Of a DNA stretch of 33,489 bases, positions 15,105-22,484 are shown piece after piece; position 1 is the first letter of the stretch; each line of letters opens with the position of its first letter. Source of the stretch: Avisuccinivibrio_A sp964651505 (GTDB lineage Bacteria; Pseudomonadota; Gammaproteobacteria; Enterobacterales; Succinivibrionaceae); contig CAZYXT010000009.1 in assembly GCA_964651505.1 (NCBI GenBank), positions 1 to 33,489 of the forward strand. Direction: 5' to 3'. The notes below the pieces were generated by a model. That model was not told the DNA's origin, did not search any database, and saw nothing but the letters and a program-made list of their open reading frames with translations. The translations under genes were made by a program, and so were the position numbers.

Positions 15105-16964
15105 ATGCTAAATTCCCGGGGTGATGACGCTTTGAGCACAAATTTCTTAGAAGAATTAGACGGATTAGACGGATTAGACGAAGAAGACTTTCATCGGCTG
15201 TTGTTTGGGCCGATCTTGCTCTTGGCAGAACGAGGAAACGGAGCGGCCCAGGCGGCCTTGGGCGAAATATATTTGTCAGGCTTAGCCGTCAAAACCGATT
15301 ATGCCAAGGCCAAAGAGAACTTTGAACTCTCCGCGAAAAACGGCTGCAGCCGCGGCCTGTGCGGTCTGGGAATCGTCTATCTGTACGGGCTGGGAACAGA
15401 GCGCAATCTGATCAAAGCCTGGGAATTGTTTAATATGGCAGCGGCGCTTAATGATGGCGATGCTTATTATTACCTCAGTTTCTTCCACCGCGGCTTCTTT
15501 GGCTCACAACCGAAGATTGTCAAAAAAAATCTGACAATGGCCGCATATATGCTTGAGGATGCTACGAATCTGGGCTGCCGCTTTGCCCCCTACACGCTTG
15601 CCGTGCATTATCTGAAGCTTAAGGGTAAATTAACCGTAAGTCAGAAATTCTCGAAGGCCAAGCCCCTTCTTTTGGAGGCCTCCAAGCGCGAAGATCCCCG
15701 AGCCGATCTCCTGCTTGGGGTAATGACCTACGAGGGAGTGGGATCTTTCAGGCAAAGCCGTCCCAAGGCCTTCAAATATTGGGAAAAAGCAGACACCCCT
15801 CAATGCATATTTTTGATGGCGCAGTGCTATATGTACGGAAAAGGGGTCAAGCGCAATTTAAAAACAGCCTGCGAATATTATGAGCTCTCTGCAAGAATGG
15901 GCTTTGAGCCTGCCCAATATACCCTCGCCTGCGTGCATTACACAACAGACAAGCCTGACTTTGCAAAAGCGCTGCATTGGTTTGAAAAATCAGCCCAAAA
16001 AGGCAATCCCAAAGCCATGCTGTCCGCGGCGGCCATGTACAAAAATGGAAAAGGCTGTGTCAAAAATCTTGATAAAGCCGTCGAGTACATAAAATTGGCA
16101 CACGAGCACGGCGATCCTGATGCCTCCTGCTGCATGGGAAGCCTCTACTATTGCGGTCAGACGGTTGAGGCCGACTTGGATCTGGCCAAAGATTATTTTG
16201 CCATCGCTGCCGAACGCGGACACGTCACGGCCGCTTATGTCTTGGGTCAGCTGTACTATTACGACAAAGAGAGATCCGATAATTTGACCATGGCGGCACA
16301 TTGGTACCGCAAATCGGGCAACAATGCTTATAATCGGCCGGCCGAAATCAACTTCAGTTTGGGCTGCATCGAACTGCATTTTCACAATTACGAGACCGCT
16401 TTTGAATATTTCGATAAAGCCGCACACCAATGGCACACACCATCCCAATACAACCTTGCGATCATGTACATCACAGGCATAGGGACGGAGGTTGATTACA
16501 ATCTGGCCCAAATTTATCTGGATAAGGCCCTTTGGCACGGCCTCCCGGATGCCTGCTTTGCCTTAGGCTACATGCACTATCAAGGCCTGGGCACTCCCCG
16601 CAGCGCCGAGCGCTCGCTGCCTTATTTTGAGACGGCCCAGCGCTGTCATCACGCACAAGCGGCCTATTATTTGGGGCGCATGTACTACTACGGCAATGGC
16701 GTTGCCCAAAACTACAAAAGCGCCTGCCGCTATTACCGCTGTGCCGCAGTCTTGGGCCATGCCCAAGCATGCTTTGAAGTGGGGCTCATGTACATGATTG
16801 GCGAGGGCTGCAATCAAAACTTTCAAGAGGCCGAAAAATTTTTGACCATGTCCCTAAAGGGCGGCTTCAATGCGGCAGCCGTTCACCTTGAGCTTGTGAC
16901 TAAGCTCAAAAAGGAATTTTCAGACAAACTTATGGACAAAGCTGCCCTTAACAGGGATGATTGA
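15105..16964 (+). CDS. Sel1-like (TPR-type) repeat protein
   Basis: This 619-residue protein consists almost wholly of Sel1-like repeats of about 36 residues. They are recognisable by recurring units such as LGEIYLSGLAVKTDYAKAKE, LGIVYLYGLGTERNLIKAWE, CYMYGKGVKRNLKTACEYYE, LGYMHYQGLGTPRSAERSLP and GRMYYYGNGVAQNYKSACRY. SLR proteins act as scaffolds in protein-protein contacts, and the partner is unknown. No signal peptide or membrane segment is visible. The N terminus holds an acidic Leu-Asp-Gly stretch encoded by three near-identical 9-base units (15153-15179). No clear ribosome site precedes the ATG at 15105; a TTG about ten codons later follows GGGGTGA and is an alternative start. It is monocistronic between the trpA terminator and convergent kdsB. 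Confidence 0.85.
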   Translation: MLNSRGDDALSTNFLEELDGLDGLDEEDFHRLLFGPILLLAERGNGAAQAALGEIYLSGLAVKTDYAKAKENFELSAKNGCSRGLCGLGIVYLYGLGTERNLIKAWELFNMAAALNDGDAYYYLSFFHRGFFGSQPKIVKKNLTMAAYMLEDATNLGCRFAPYTLAVHYLKLKGKLTVSQKFSKAKPLLLEASKREDPRADLLLGVMTYEGVGSFRQSRPKAFKYWEKADTPQCIFLMAQCYMYGKGVKRNLKTACEYYELSARMGFEPAQYTLACVHYTTDKPDFAKALHWFEKSAQKGNPKAMLSAAAMYKNGKGCVKNLDKAVEYIKLAHEHGDPDASCCMGSLYYCGQTVEADLDLAKDYFAIAAERGHVTAAYVLGQLYYYDKERSDNLTMAAHWYRKSGNNAYNRPAEINFSLGCIELHFHNYETAFEYFDKAAHQWHTPSQYNLAIMYITGIGTEVDYNLAQIYLDKALWHGLPDACFALGYMHYQGLGTPRSAERSLPYFETAQRCHHAQAAYYLGRMYYYGNGVAQNYKSACRYYRCAAVLGHAQACFEVGLMYMIGEGCNQNFQEAEKFLTMSLKGGFNAAAVHLELVTKLKKEFSDKLMDKAALNRDD

Positions 16965-17051
16965 CCCGGCCTCAAGCGAAGATTAAACCCAGGGAAAGGA
17001 CCGGGGCAAAATGAGGACCTCGACTTGTGGGATTAAAATTCCCGATCAAAT

Positions 17052-17068
17052 CCCCTTGCATCAAGGGG
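17052..17068. repeat. Perfect hairpin in the Sel1/kdsB convergent spacer
   Basis: CCCCTTG (17052-17058) and CAAGGGG (17062-17068) flank CAT. The hairpin lies between two convergent genes, so it may help end one or both transcripts. T-rich sequence follows only loosely on either side. Confidence 0.35.
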
Positions 17069-17119
17069 TCAACGAATTTTCTTGGTCCGAAAGTCGGGCG
17101 AGGACTTTGTCCCTTTTGA

Positions 17120-17911
17120 TTAAATCTTTGCCTGCCCCTGACCGCTATGGGCCAAAATCTTGTTGATCCTGTCCAGATCTTGCTGGGTGTCAACTCCCGT
17201 CTCGGGCGGATCGTTGACAATCCCCACGGCAATGCTCATGCCCTGATCCAAGAGCCTAAGCTGCTCTAAGGACTCGGCCTTCTCGCACTCGCTTTGCTCA
17301 AGGCTGTTAAAGTAAGTGACGGTTTTGGCCCGGTAGGCATAGATCCCGATGTGGTGATAGTGATTAAAGGATGAGGGTTTGCCCAAAGCAAAGTTGTCGC
17401 GCTCATAAGGGATGGGGGCGCGGCTGAAATACATGGCATAGCCATGTTTGTTCATCACCACCTTCACGCAGGAGGGATCCATGAGATCTTCTTGATTGTC
17501 TATCCTGTAACACAAGGTGGCCATGTCTGCCTGTTTGTCGACCAAAAGCTTTGCCACCGCATCGATGTGCTTGGGATCAATCAAAGGCTCGTCGCCCTGA
17601 ATGTTGACGATGATGACCTCAGGATCCAGTCCTTCGATTGCGATCATGGAGGCAATGCGATCGGTGCCCGATTTGGCATTGGGATCGGTCATGCACACCT
17701 TGACTCCCGGGGTTCCTTCCAAAACTTGGGCCACCTTAGAGTCATCCACGCAGGCAATCACTTTTGAAGCATGGCTTTTGAGGGCCTGCAGGCACACCCT
17801 TTTGACCATGGGTATGCCGCCTATCAGTTTTAAAGGCTTGTTTTTCAAACGGGTGGAGGCCAGACGCGAAGGAATGGCCACCAGATACTGCTCGTTCATG
17901 TCAGAAGCCAC
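17120..17911 (-). CDS. kdsB: 3-deoxy-manno-octulosonate cytidylyltransferase (CMP-Kdo synthetase)
   Basis: KdsB activates Kdo with CTP for transfer to lipid A in the cytoplasm. Family motifs are AIPSRLASTRLKNKPL at the N terminus (nucleotide loop), IVNIQGDEPLIDP, RAPIPYERD, HHIGIYAYR and GVDTQQDLDRINKIL at the C terminus. The 263 residues are slightly longer than usual (about 250). The GTG at 17911 has AGGAGA about 8 bases upstream, whereas the ATG four codons later (NEQYLVAIP) lacks a well-spaced site, so I keep the GTG. The gene starts 27 bases after lpxK ends, so the two envelope genes are one unit. Confidence 0.95.
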   Translation of the reverse strand: MASDMNEQYLVAIPSRLASTRLKNKPLKLIGGIPMVKRVCLQALKSHASKVIACVDDSKVAQVLEGTPGVKVCMTDPNAKSGTDRIASMIAIEGLDPEVIIVNIQGDEPLIDPKHIDAVAKLLVDKQADMATLCYRIDNQEDLMDPSCVKVVMNKHGYAMYFSRAPIPYERDNFALGKPSSFNHYHHIGIYAYRAKTVTYFNSLEQSECEKAESLEQLRLLDQGMSIAVGIVNDPPETGVDTQQDLDRINKILAHSGQGQAKI

Positions 17912-17938
17912 GACAATCTCTCCTAAACTTAAACTTGG

Positions 17939-18967
17939 TTATGTTTTGCTCAGGCTGCTTTTTTGGCGCTTTTGCACCTTATTTTGAGAGCTGTTGATCT
18001 TGTTGATGATGTTATCGTAAAACTGTTCTGAAAGTTGTGCCCTGACATCGATCACAAAGACATTGCTTAAACTTTCCTGCTCGTATTTGATGGCATCCTT
18101 GGCCGTCATCAGCACGGGATATTGAGAGGCCGTCTCCTTGAGCTTGGACAGTTTGAGTTTTTGATGATCGCTAACCTTAATGACCTGCTTGATGATAAAC
18201 CCCAGATCTTCGACGGTCTTGTAAAAACGCGTCGGATTGCCGATGCCTGCCAGCACCGCCACCGCCGATCCCTTGGGCAAAACTTCCTTGCTGCCCGGGT
18301 TGAGAGGATGGGGGTAGGCAGGGTGCAGCATCATCGAGTAATGGCCTATCTTGGCCACTGCTCCGTTGACCACGATGGCATCGACGGTCTTAAGCCGCCA
18401 CTTTCCCTCGCGCAGGGGTCCTGCGGGCATGAGGTGCTTGTTGCCAAGCATTCTCAGGCCGTCAAGCACCACGATCTCGACATCCCTCTCCAAGGCATAA
18501 TGCTGCAAGCCGTCGTCGCACACGATGACGTCGGCTCCCAATTTGACCAGATGCTCGGCCCCGCGGGTGCGCCTGGGATCGATGACAACCAAGCTCTTGG
18601 TCTGTCTGTAAAGAAGCAAAGGCTCGTCGCCTGCGGTGACGACATCGGCCTTATCGTCGACCAAAAAAGGAAACCCGGGGCAATTGCTTTTGTAGCCGCG
18701 CGACAAGAGGCCCGGCTTATAGCCGCGCTTTTGCAATTCCTTCAATAAAGCCGCGCACAAAGGAGTTTTGCCTGCGCCGCCTGCATTCAAGCCTCCGACC
18801 ACGACGACGGGGACGGCGGGGGCTCCCGATTTAAAGAAGCCCGAGGCATACATGCTGCGCCTAAGAGCGCTTGCAAACCTGAAGATCTGACTAAAAGGCA
18901 GCAAGGGCAGCCTTAAAGCATGGGAGAAAACGGAGTGTTCATACCAAATCTCGTCGATAAGCGACAT
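17939..18967 (-). CDS. lpxK: Tetraacyldisaccharide 4'-kinase
   Basis: LpxK phosphorylates the lipid A disaccharide precursor at the inner-membrane face. The P-loop is GGLNAGGAGKTPL (residues 58-70). LLSRGYK, IDPRRTRGAEHLVKLGADV, CDDGLQHYALERDVEIVVLDG and LMPAGPLREG are family signatures. A hydrophobic N-terminal segment (about residues 17-30) would seat it in the membrane. I start at the ATG at 18967 (MSLIDEIWYEHS, 342 aa) with AAGGA about 5 bases upstream; the longer version begins at a TTG. E. coli keeps lpxK near kdsB too (msbA-lpxK-ycaR-kdsB), but the intervening small gene is absent here, and msbA is not upstream. Confidence 0.95.
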   Translation of the reverse strand: MSLIDEIWYEHSVFSHALRLPLLPFSQIFRFASALRRSMYASGFFKSGAPAVPVVVVGGLNAGGAGKTPLCAALLKELQKRGYKPGLLSRGYKSNCPGFPFLVDDKADVVTAGDEPLLLYRQTKSLVVIDPRRTRGAEHLVKLGADVIVCDDGLQHYALERDVEIVVLDGLRMLGNKHLMPAGPLREGKWRLKTVDAIVVNGAVAKIGHYSMMLHPAYPHPLNPGSKEVLPKGSAVAVLAGIGNPTRFYKTVEDLGFIIKQVIKVSDHQKLKLSKLKETASQYPVLMTAKDAIKYEQESLSNVFVIDVRAQLSEQFYDNIINKINSSQNKVQKRQKSSLSKT

Positions 18968-19026
18968 GGTGATCCTTAGCCTCGTCAATGAGGAGCAATA
19001 AGAGGGCCAAAATAAATATGAAGCTT

Positions 19027-19055
19027 ATCATAGAGCATCAAAAAGCAAGATGCAA
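19027..19055 (-). promoter_or_regulatory. Promoter of lpxK-kdsB, TTGCAT - 17 - TATGAT
   Basis: On the minus strand, TTGCAT (19050-19055) and TATGAT (19027-19032) are separated by 17 bases. The start would be near 19020, about 50 bases before the lpxK ATG. Confidence 0.65.
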
Positions 19056-19399
19056 AGACAGGCATGCGGCTTTGGCATAACCCCAAAAGAGCGCTTGCGC
19101 CCTGTAAAATGCGTTTTTAAATCATAAATGTGCACAGACGGTCGCAAAAAAGCGTGATGCCAAAAAAAGAGAGTGCAGCCTGATCCCCTGCTTGATTTTT
19201 CTTATATGCCCGATTTTGGTGCAAACATTGGCCGGGCTTTGCCGCACTTTGCCAAAGGAGCTTTGGCAAAAGCATTGCAGAAGCGGCAGATGCGGCTTTT
19301 AACGCAAACAAAAGCGTCTAATCTTGTTTTTATGCGCTCTTGAAAATACCCTTGCAAGAGCAGGTTTGAGCACTATCTTGGTGCAATAAAGCGTGAACT
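19056..19399. other. lpxK/sucC divergent spacer, no gene recognised
   Basis: These roughly 340 bases lie between the two divergent promoters. The only open frame (minus strand, about 64 codons at 19117-19311) has no recognisable character. The one clear structure is the perfect hairpin at 19248-19270, listed separately. Confidence 0.4.
19248..19270. repeat. Perfect 10-bp inverted repeat with GAG loop
   Basis: TTTGCCAAAG (19248-19257) and CTTTGGCAAA (19261-19270) are exact inverted repeats. It lies in the spacer between lpxK and sucC, is not followed by a T tract on either strand, and therefore is not an ordinary terminator. An operator or RNA element is possible. Confidence 0.45.
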
Positions 19400-19430
19400 T
19401 TGTCATATTTTGGTCCTGCTCTGCTATAAT
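19400..19430 (+). promoter_or_regulatory. Promoter of sucCD with extended -10 TGCTATAAT
   Basis: A consensus TATAAT (19425-19430) is preceded by TGC, forming an extended -10. TTGTCA (19400-19405) lies 19 bases before it, slightly far for a -35. The start would be near 19437, giving a leader of about 70 bases. Confidence 0.7.
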
Positions 19431-19466
19431 TTGACGGATCAATAAGACACGCGATTATAAGATGCC

Positions 19467-19505
19467 ATGAAGGAGAAGAGCCCTCTTGCGCGCTCTTGAA
19501 CACAT
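19467..19505 (+). promoter_or_regulatory. sucC leader: distant ribosome site, hairpin and mini-ORF
   Basis: No ribosome site lies at normal distance before the sucC ATG (19506). AAGGAG occurs 30 bases away (19470-19475). AAGAGC (19476-19481) directly behind it can pair with GCTCTT (19492-19497), which would leave only 8 bases (GAACACAT) between hairpin and ATG. The same stretch also reads as a mini-ORF, MKEKSPLARS, ATG 19467 to TGA 19499. Either folding or coupled re-initiation could explain sucC translation. Confidence 0.45.
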
Positions 19506-20675
19506 ATGAATTTACACGAATATCAGTCCAAAGATCTGTTGCGCTCTTACGGACTGCCGGTGCCCGAATTTAAGGTCAGCACCAAGGCCACAGGCATCGG
19601 CAAGGCAGCCTATGAATTAAGCCCAGGGCCCTTTGTCTGCAAATGCCAGATCCACGCAGGCGCCCGCGGCAAGGCAGGAGGGGTGGCCGTGGTCAAAACC
19701 CCTGCCGAGGCCGAAGCCTTTGCCGCCAAGTGGCTGGGCAACCGCCTGGTCACAGGACAGACCGGGCCGCAAGGCAAGCCTGTCTCCAGGATCTTGATTG
19801 AAAGGGCCACCGAGGCCGTGCGCGAGCTTTACATCGGCGCCACCATCGATCGCACCAATGCCCATCTGACCATCATGGCCTCAGAAAGCGGCGGCATGTC
19901 CATCGAGGAGCTGGCCGCAAAAAGCCCCGATAAGATAATTAAGGTGCCCATCGACGAGCTGACCGGCCCCCAGCCTTACCAGGGGCGCGATCTGGCCTAC
20001 AGGCTCGGCCTTAAAGGCAAGCAGGTCAATACCTTTACCAAGATCTTCGTGGGCATCGCCAAACTCTTTTTGGAAAAGGATTTGAGCCTCGTTGAGATCA
20101 ACCCTCTGGCCGTCACCGCCGACGGAGAATTATTGTGCCTTGATGCCAAGATCAACTTGGACAGCTACGCGATGTACCGGCACCAGGACTTAGTCGAGCT
20201 TGACGACCCCTCCCAAGAAGATCCGCGCATTGCCAGGGCCTCGGCCTCAGGCTTCTCCTATGTGCCCCTTGAGGGCAACATCGGCTGCCTGGTCAACGGC
20301 GCAGGCTTGGCCATGGGCACCATGGACATCATCAAAAACTCAGGAGGCGATCCTGCCAACTTCCTAGACGTGGGAGGCGCGGCCACCAAGGAGCGCGTGA
20401 TGGAGGCCTTTAAGATCATCTTGGAAGATCCCAACGTGCGCTGCATCCTGGTCAATATTTTCGGCGGCATCGTGCGCTGCGATCTGATTGCAGAAGGCAT
20501 CTTAGGCGCCGTGCACGAGGTGGGCACGCAAGTGCCGGTCATCGTGCGCTTAGAGGGCAACCATGCCCCTGACGGCGCAAACATCTTAAACAGCAGCGGT
20601 CTTAACATCACCACCGCCCACACTTTGCGCGAGGCGGCGCAACTTGCAGTCTTAAAAGCAGCGGAGGCAGCCTGA
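19506..20675 (+). CDS. sucC: Succinyl-CoA synthetase beta subunit (ADP-forming)
   Basis: This is the beta chain of the enzyme interconverting succinyl-CoA and succinate with ADP or GDP phosphorylation. Its 389 residues match E. coli (388). The ATP-grasp N-terminal domain opens MNLHEYQSKDLLRSYGLPVP and contains CKCQIHAGARGKAGGV. EINPLAV and CLDAKINLD bind the metal-nucleotide. The C-terminal domain contains GNIGCLVNGAGLAMGTMD, NIFGGIVRCD and VRLEGNHAPDG. The stop shares one base with the sucD ATG (TGATG). No sucA/sucB genes precede it, so the pair stands apart from oxoglutarate dehydrogenase, in contrast to E. coli. Confidence 0.97.
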   Translation: MNLHEYQSKDLLRSYGLPVPEFKVSTKATGIGKAAYELSPGPFVCKCQIHAGARGKAGGVAVVKTPAEAEAFAAKWLGNRLVTGQTGPQGKPVSRILIERATEAVRELYIGATIDRTNAHLTIMASESGGMSIEELAAKSPDKIIKVPIDELTGPQPYQGRDLAYRLGLKGKQVNTFTKIFVGIAKLFLEKDLSLVEINPLAVTADGELLCLDAKINLDSYAMYRHQDLVELDDPSQEDPRIARASASGFSYVPLEGNIGCLVNGAGLAMGTMDIIKNSGGDPANFLDVGGAATKERVMEAFKIILEDPNVRCILVNIFGGIVRCDLIAEGILGAVHEVGTQVPVIVRLEGNHAPDGANILNSSGLNITTAHTLREAAQLAVLKAAEAA

Positions 20676-21550
20676 TGAGCATCTTAGTTGACAAGGACAC
20701 CAAGGTTATCTGTCAGGGCATCACGGGCTCTCAGGGCACGGCCCACTCCGAGCAGTGTCTGGCCTACGGCACCAAACTTGCAGGAGGCTGCACCCCGGGC
20801 CGCGGCGGCGCCATTCATCTGGGCGTGCCGGTCTTTAACACCGTGCGCGAGGCCATGGACGTCACGGGGGCGACCGCCTCCATGATCTTCGTGCCCCCGG
20901 CCTTTGCCGCAGACTCCATTTTGGAGGCCATCGATGCCGGCATCAGCTTGATTGTCTGCATCACAGAGGGCATCCCGGTTTTGGACATGCTTAAGGTTAA
21001 GGCCAAGCTTCGCACCTCAAAGAGCATCCTGATTGGCCCCAACTGCCCCGGGATCATCACCCCCGGGCAATGCAAGATAGGCATTATGCCCGGGCACATC
21101 CATTCCCCGGGCAAAGTGGGCATAGTCTCGCGCTCGGGCACCCTCACTTACGAGGCGGTCAAGCAGACCACCGACGCAGGATTCGGGCAAAGCACCTGCG
21201 TGGGCATAGGAGGCGATCCCGTGCAAGGCTCGTCCTTTGTGGACATGTTAAAGCTCTTTGAAGAGGATGACCAGACCGAGGCGGTGGTCCTCGTAGGCGA
21301 GATCGGAGGCTCCTCCGAGCAAGATGCGGCAGCCTGGATCAAAGAGCACATGACCAAGCCCGTGGTTTCCTACATTGCAGGCGCCTCTGCCCCGCAAGGC
21401 CGAAGAATGGGTCACGCAGGAGCCATCATCACAGGCGGCCGGGGCACGGCCGAAGCCAAGCAGCAGGCCCTGCGCAACGCAGGCGTCATCGTGGTTCCCA
21501 CAGCAGCCGACATTGCAGAAGGCTTGCGCGAGGCCACAGGCTGGAATTGA
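20675..21550 (+). CDS. sucD: Succinyl-CoA synthetase alpha subunit
   Basis: This is the CoA-binding and phosphohistidine-carrying alpha chain, 291 residues. GITGSQGTAHSEQCLAYGT is the CoA-binding Rossmann start. GPNCPGIITPGQCKIGIMPG and GIVSRSGTLTYEAV are conserved, and GRRMGHAGAIITGG carries the phosphorylated His247. GGAGG within the end of sucC serves as its ribosome site. A terminator follows at 21614-21646, making sucCD a two-gene transcript. Confidence 0.97.
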   Translation: MSILVDKDTKVICQGITGSQGTAHSEQCLAYGTKLAGGCTPGRGGAIHLGVPVFNTVREAMDVTGATASMIFVPPAFAADSILEAIDAGISLIVCITEGIPVLDMLKVKAKLRTSKSILIGPNCPGIITPGQCKIGIMPGHIHSPGKVGIVSRSGTLTYEAVKQTTDAGFGQSTCVGIGGDPVQGSSFVDMLKLFEEDDQTEAVVLVGEIGGSSEQDAAAWIKEHMTKPVVSYIAGASAPQGRRMGHAGAIITGGRGTAEAKQQALRNAGVIVVPTAADIAEGLREATGWN

Positions 21551-21613
21551 CGATTTAACACATCGGGCTTGGCTTAAAGCCTGATACAAACAAAAGCAAA
21601 CAAAGAAGAAGCC

Positions 21614-21646
21614 AAAATCCGGGGAGCACAACCCCGGGTTTTTTAT
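21614..21646 (+). terminator. Rho-independent terminator after sucD
   Basis: CCGGGG (21619-21624) and CCCCGG (21632-21637) flank AGCACAA. The stem is extended by an A/T pairing flank, and T6 ATTTT follows (21639-21649). Confidence 0.88.
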
Positions 21647-21809
21647 TTTCTGTTAATTATCGGCAGCAATCTTCGCATCTTTTAATGACATGCAGCCCCT
21701 CCCCCGACTCTGCGCCTCATGCTTCCAAAGCATCGGTTCTTATAAAGACAAAGCATTATCAAGAGCGCGCATTTGTCTGTACCATGAAGCTTTGACAGGA
21801 GGAGAGGTT

Positions 21810-22226
21810 ATGAAATACAAGCTTGCCTGCACCCTTGCCTCATCAATGGTTTTAGGAGCAAATGCCATGGCCGATGCCGTTTATCTGACAGTAAACTCTC
21901 ACGTTTATGAAGTAGTTCTTCTTGATAACGAATATGCCCGCGATCTTAAAGCCATGCTGCCTCTTAGCTTATCCTTCAAAGACTTCGGGAAAAACGAGCG
22001 CATTGCCTATCTTAAAGAGAGCATCGGCCCGTCCTCTTATAAGGAAAGTTACGAGGTTAAGCGCGGCGATCTGGCCTACTACGTGCCATGGGGCAATTTG
22101 TGCGTGTTCAGGGTCAACTATCATTCGCCCTATGATCTTGCGCCTGTAGGCTCAATGAACGAGGATGCCCTAAAGGCTGTTGAAAGCGCAGATTTTGGCG
22201 TATTAAGCGCAAAGCGCCCCGATTAG
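21810..22226 (+). CDS. Exported cyclophilin-like fold protein
   Basis: This is a 138-residue protein with an N-terminal signal peptide (MKYKLACTLASSMVLGANAM, likely cleaved near ANA-MADA), so it is probably periplasmic. The mature part fits the small cyclophilin-like family: a first strand with LTVNSHVYEVVLLDN, then LPLSLSFKDFGKNERIAYL, GDLAYYVPWGNLCVFRVNY and APVGSM. Members of this family are mostly uncharacterised and peptidyl-prolyl isomerase activity is not established for them. I start at the ATG at 21810 because AGGAGGAGAGG lies just upstream; the longer frame from 21690 has no such site. It is convergent with ppiD, itself an envelope folding factor, but the two are separate transcripts. 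Confidence 0.75.
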   Translation: MKYKLACTLASSMVLGANAMADAVYLTVNSHVYEVVLLDNEYARDLKAMLPLSLSFKDFGKNERIAYLKESIGPSSYKESYEVKRGDLAYYVPWGNLCVFRVNYHSPYDLAPVGSMNEDALKAVESADFGVLSAKRPD

Positions 22227-22322
22227 GCGCCAAGGCTCTGCATCGCTTGCAATCATCCCATTCCCTTAATCTTGGGCAGCCCCTGCCTGACGGGCAACCC
22301 CCCTCAGGCTGAGGCTTGCGCT

Positions 22323-22353
22323 CAAAGGCAGGCTCGCGCCTGCCTTTGTTTTT
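22323..22353 (+). terminator. Rho-independent terminator after the cyclophilin-like gene
   Basis: CAAAGGCAGGC (22323-22333) and GCCTGCCTTTG (22338-22348) form a perfect 11-bp stem with a TCGC loop, followed by T5 (22349-22353). Confidence 0.88.
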
Positions 22354-22440
22354 GCAGCCCCCAAACCTTATTGCAAAACGCCAAATAATCTTAAGACCGG
22401 CTAAAAGATGGTTCAAAAAAATTAAAAGCCCCATAAATGC

Positions 22441-22466
22441 CAAAGGCAGGTTAAAACCTGCCTTTG
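22441..22466 (-). terminator. Hairpin downstream of ppiD, likely terminator
   Basis: CAAAGGCAGGTT (22441-22452) and AACCTGCCTTTG (22455-22466) form a perfect 12-bp stem with a 2-base loop. It is 19 bases past the ppiD stop. The T-rich stretch on the minus strand is loose (GGCATTTATG, then TTTTAATTTTTTT further on). It shares its stem sequence with the hairpin at 22323. Confidence 0.65.
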
Positions 22467-22484
22467 CGTTAAGAAAGCTCTAAT

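Noticed and set aside
18122..18748. Plus-strand ORF of 208 codons inside lpxK
   Set aside because: Shadow of lpxK, with no motif and no ribosome site.
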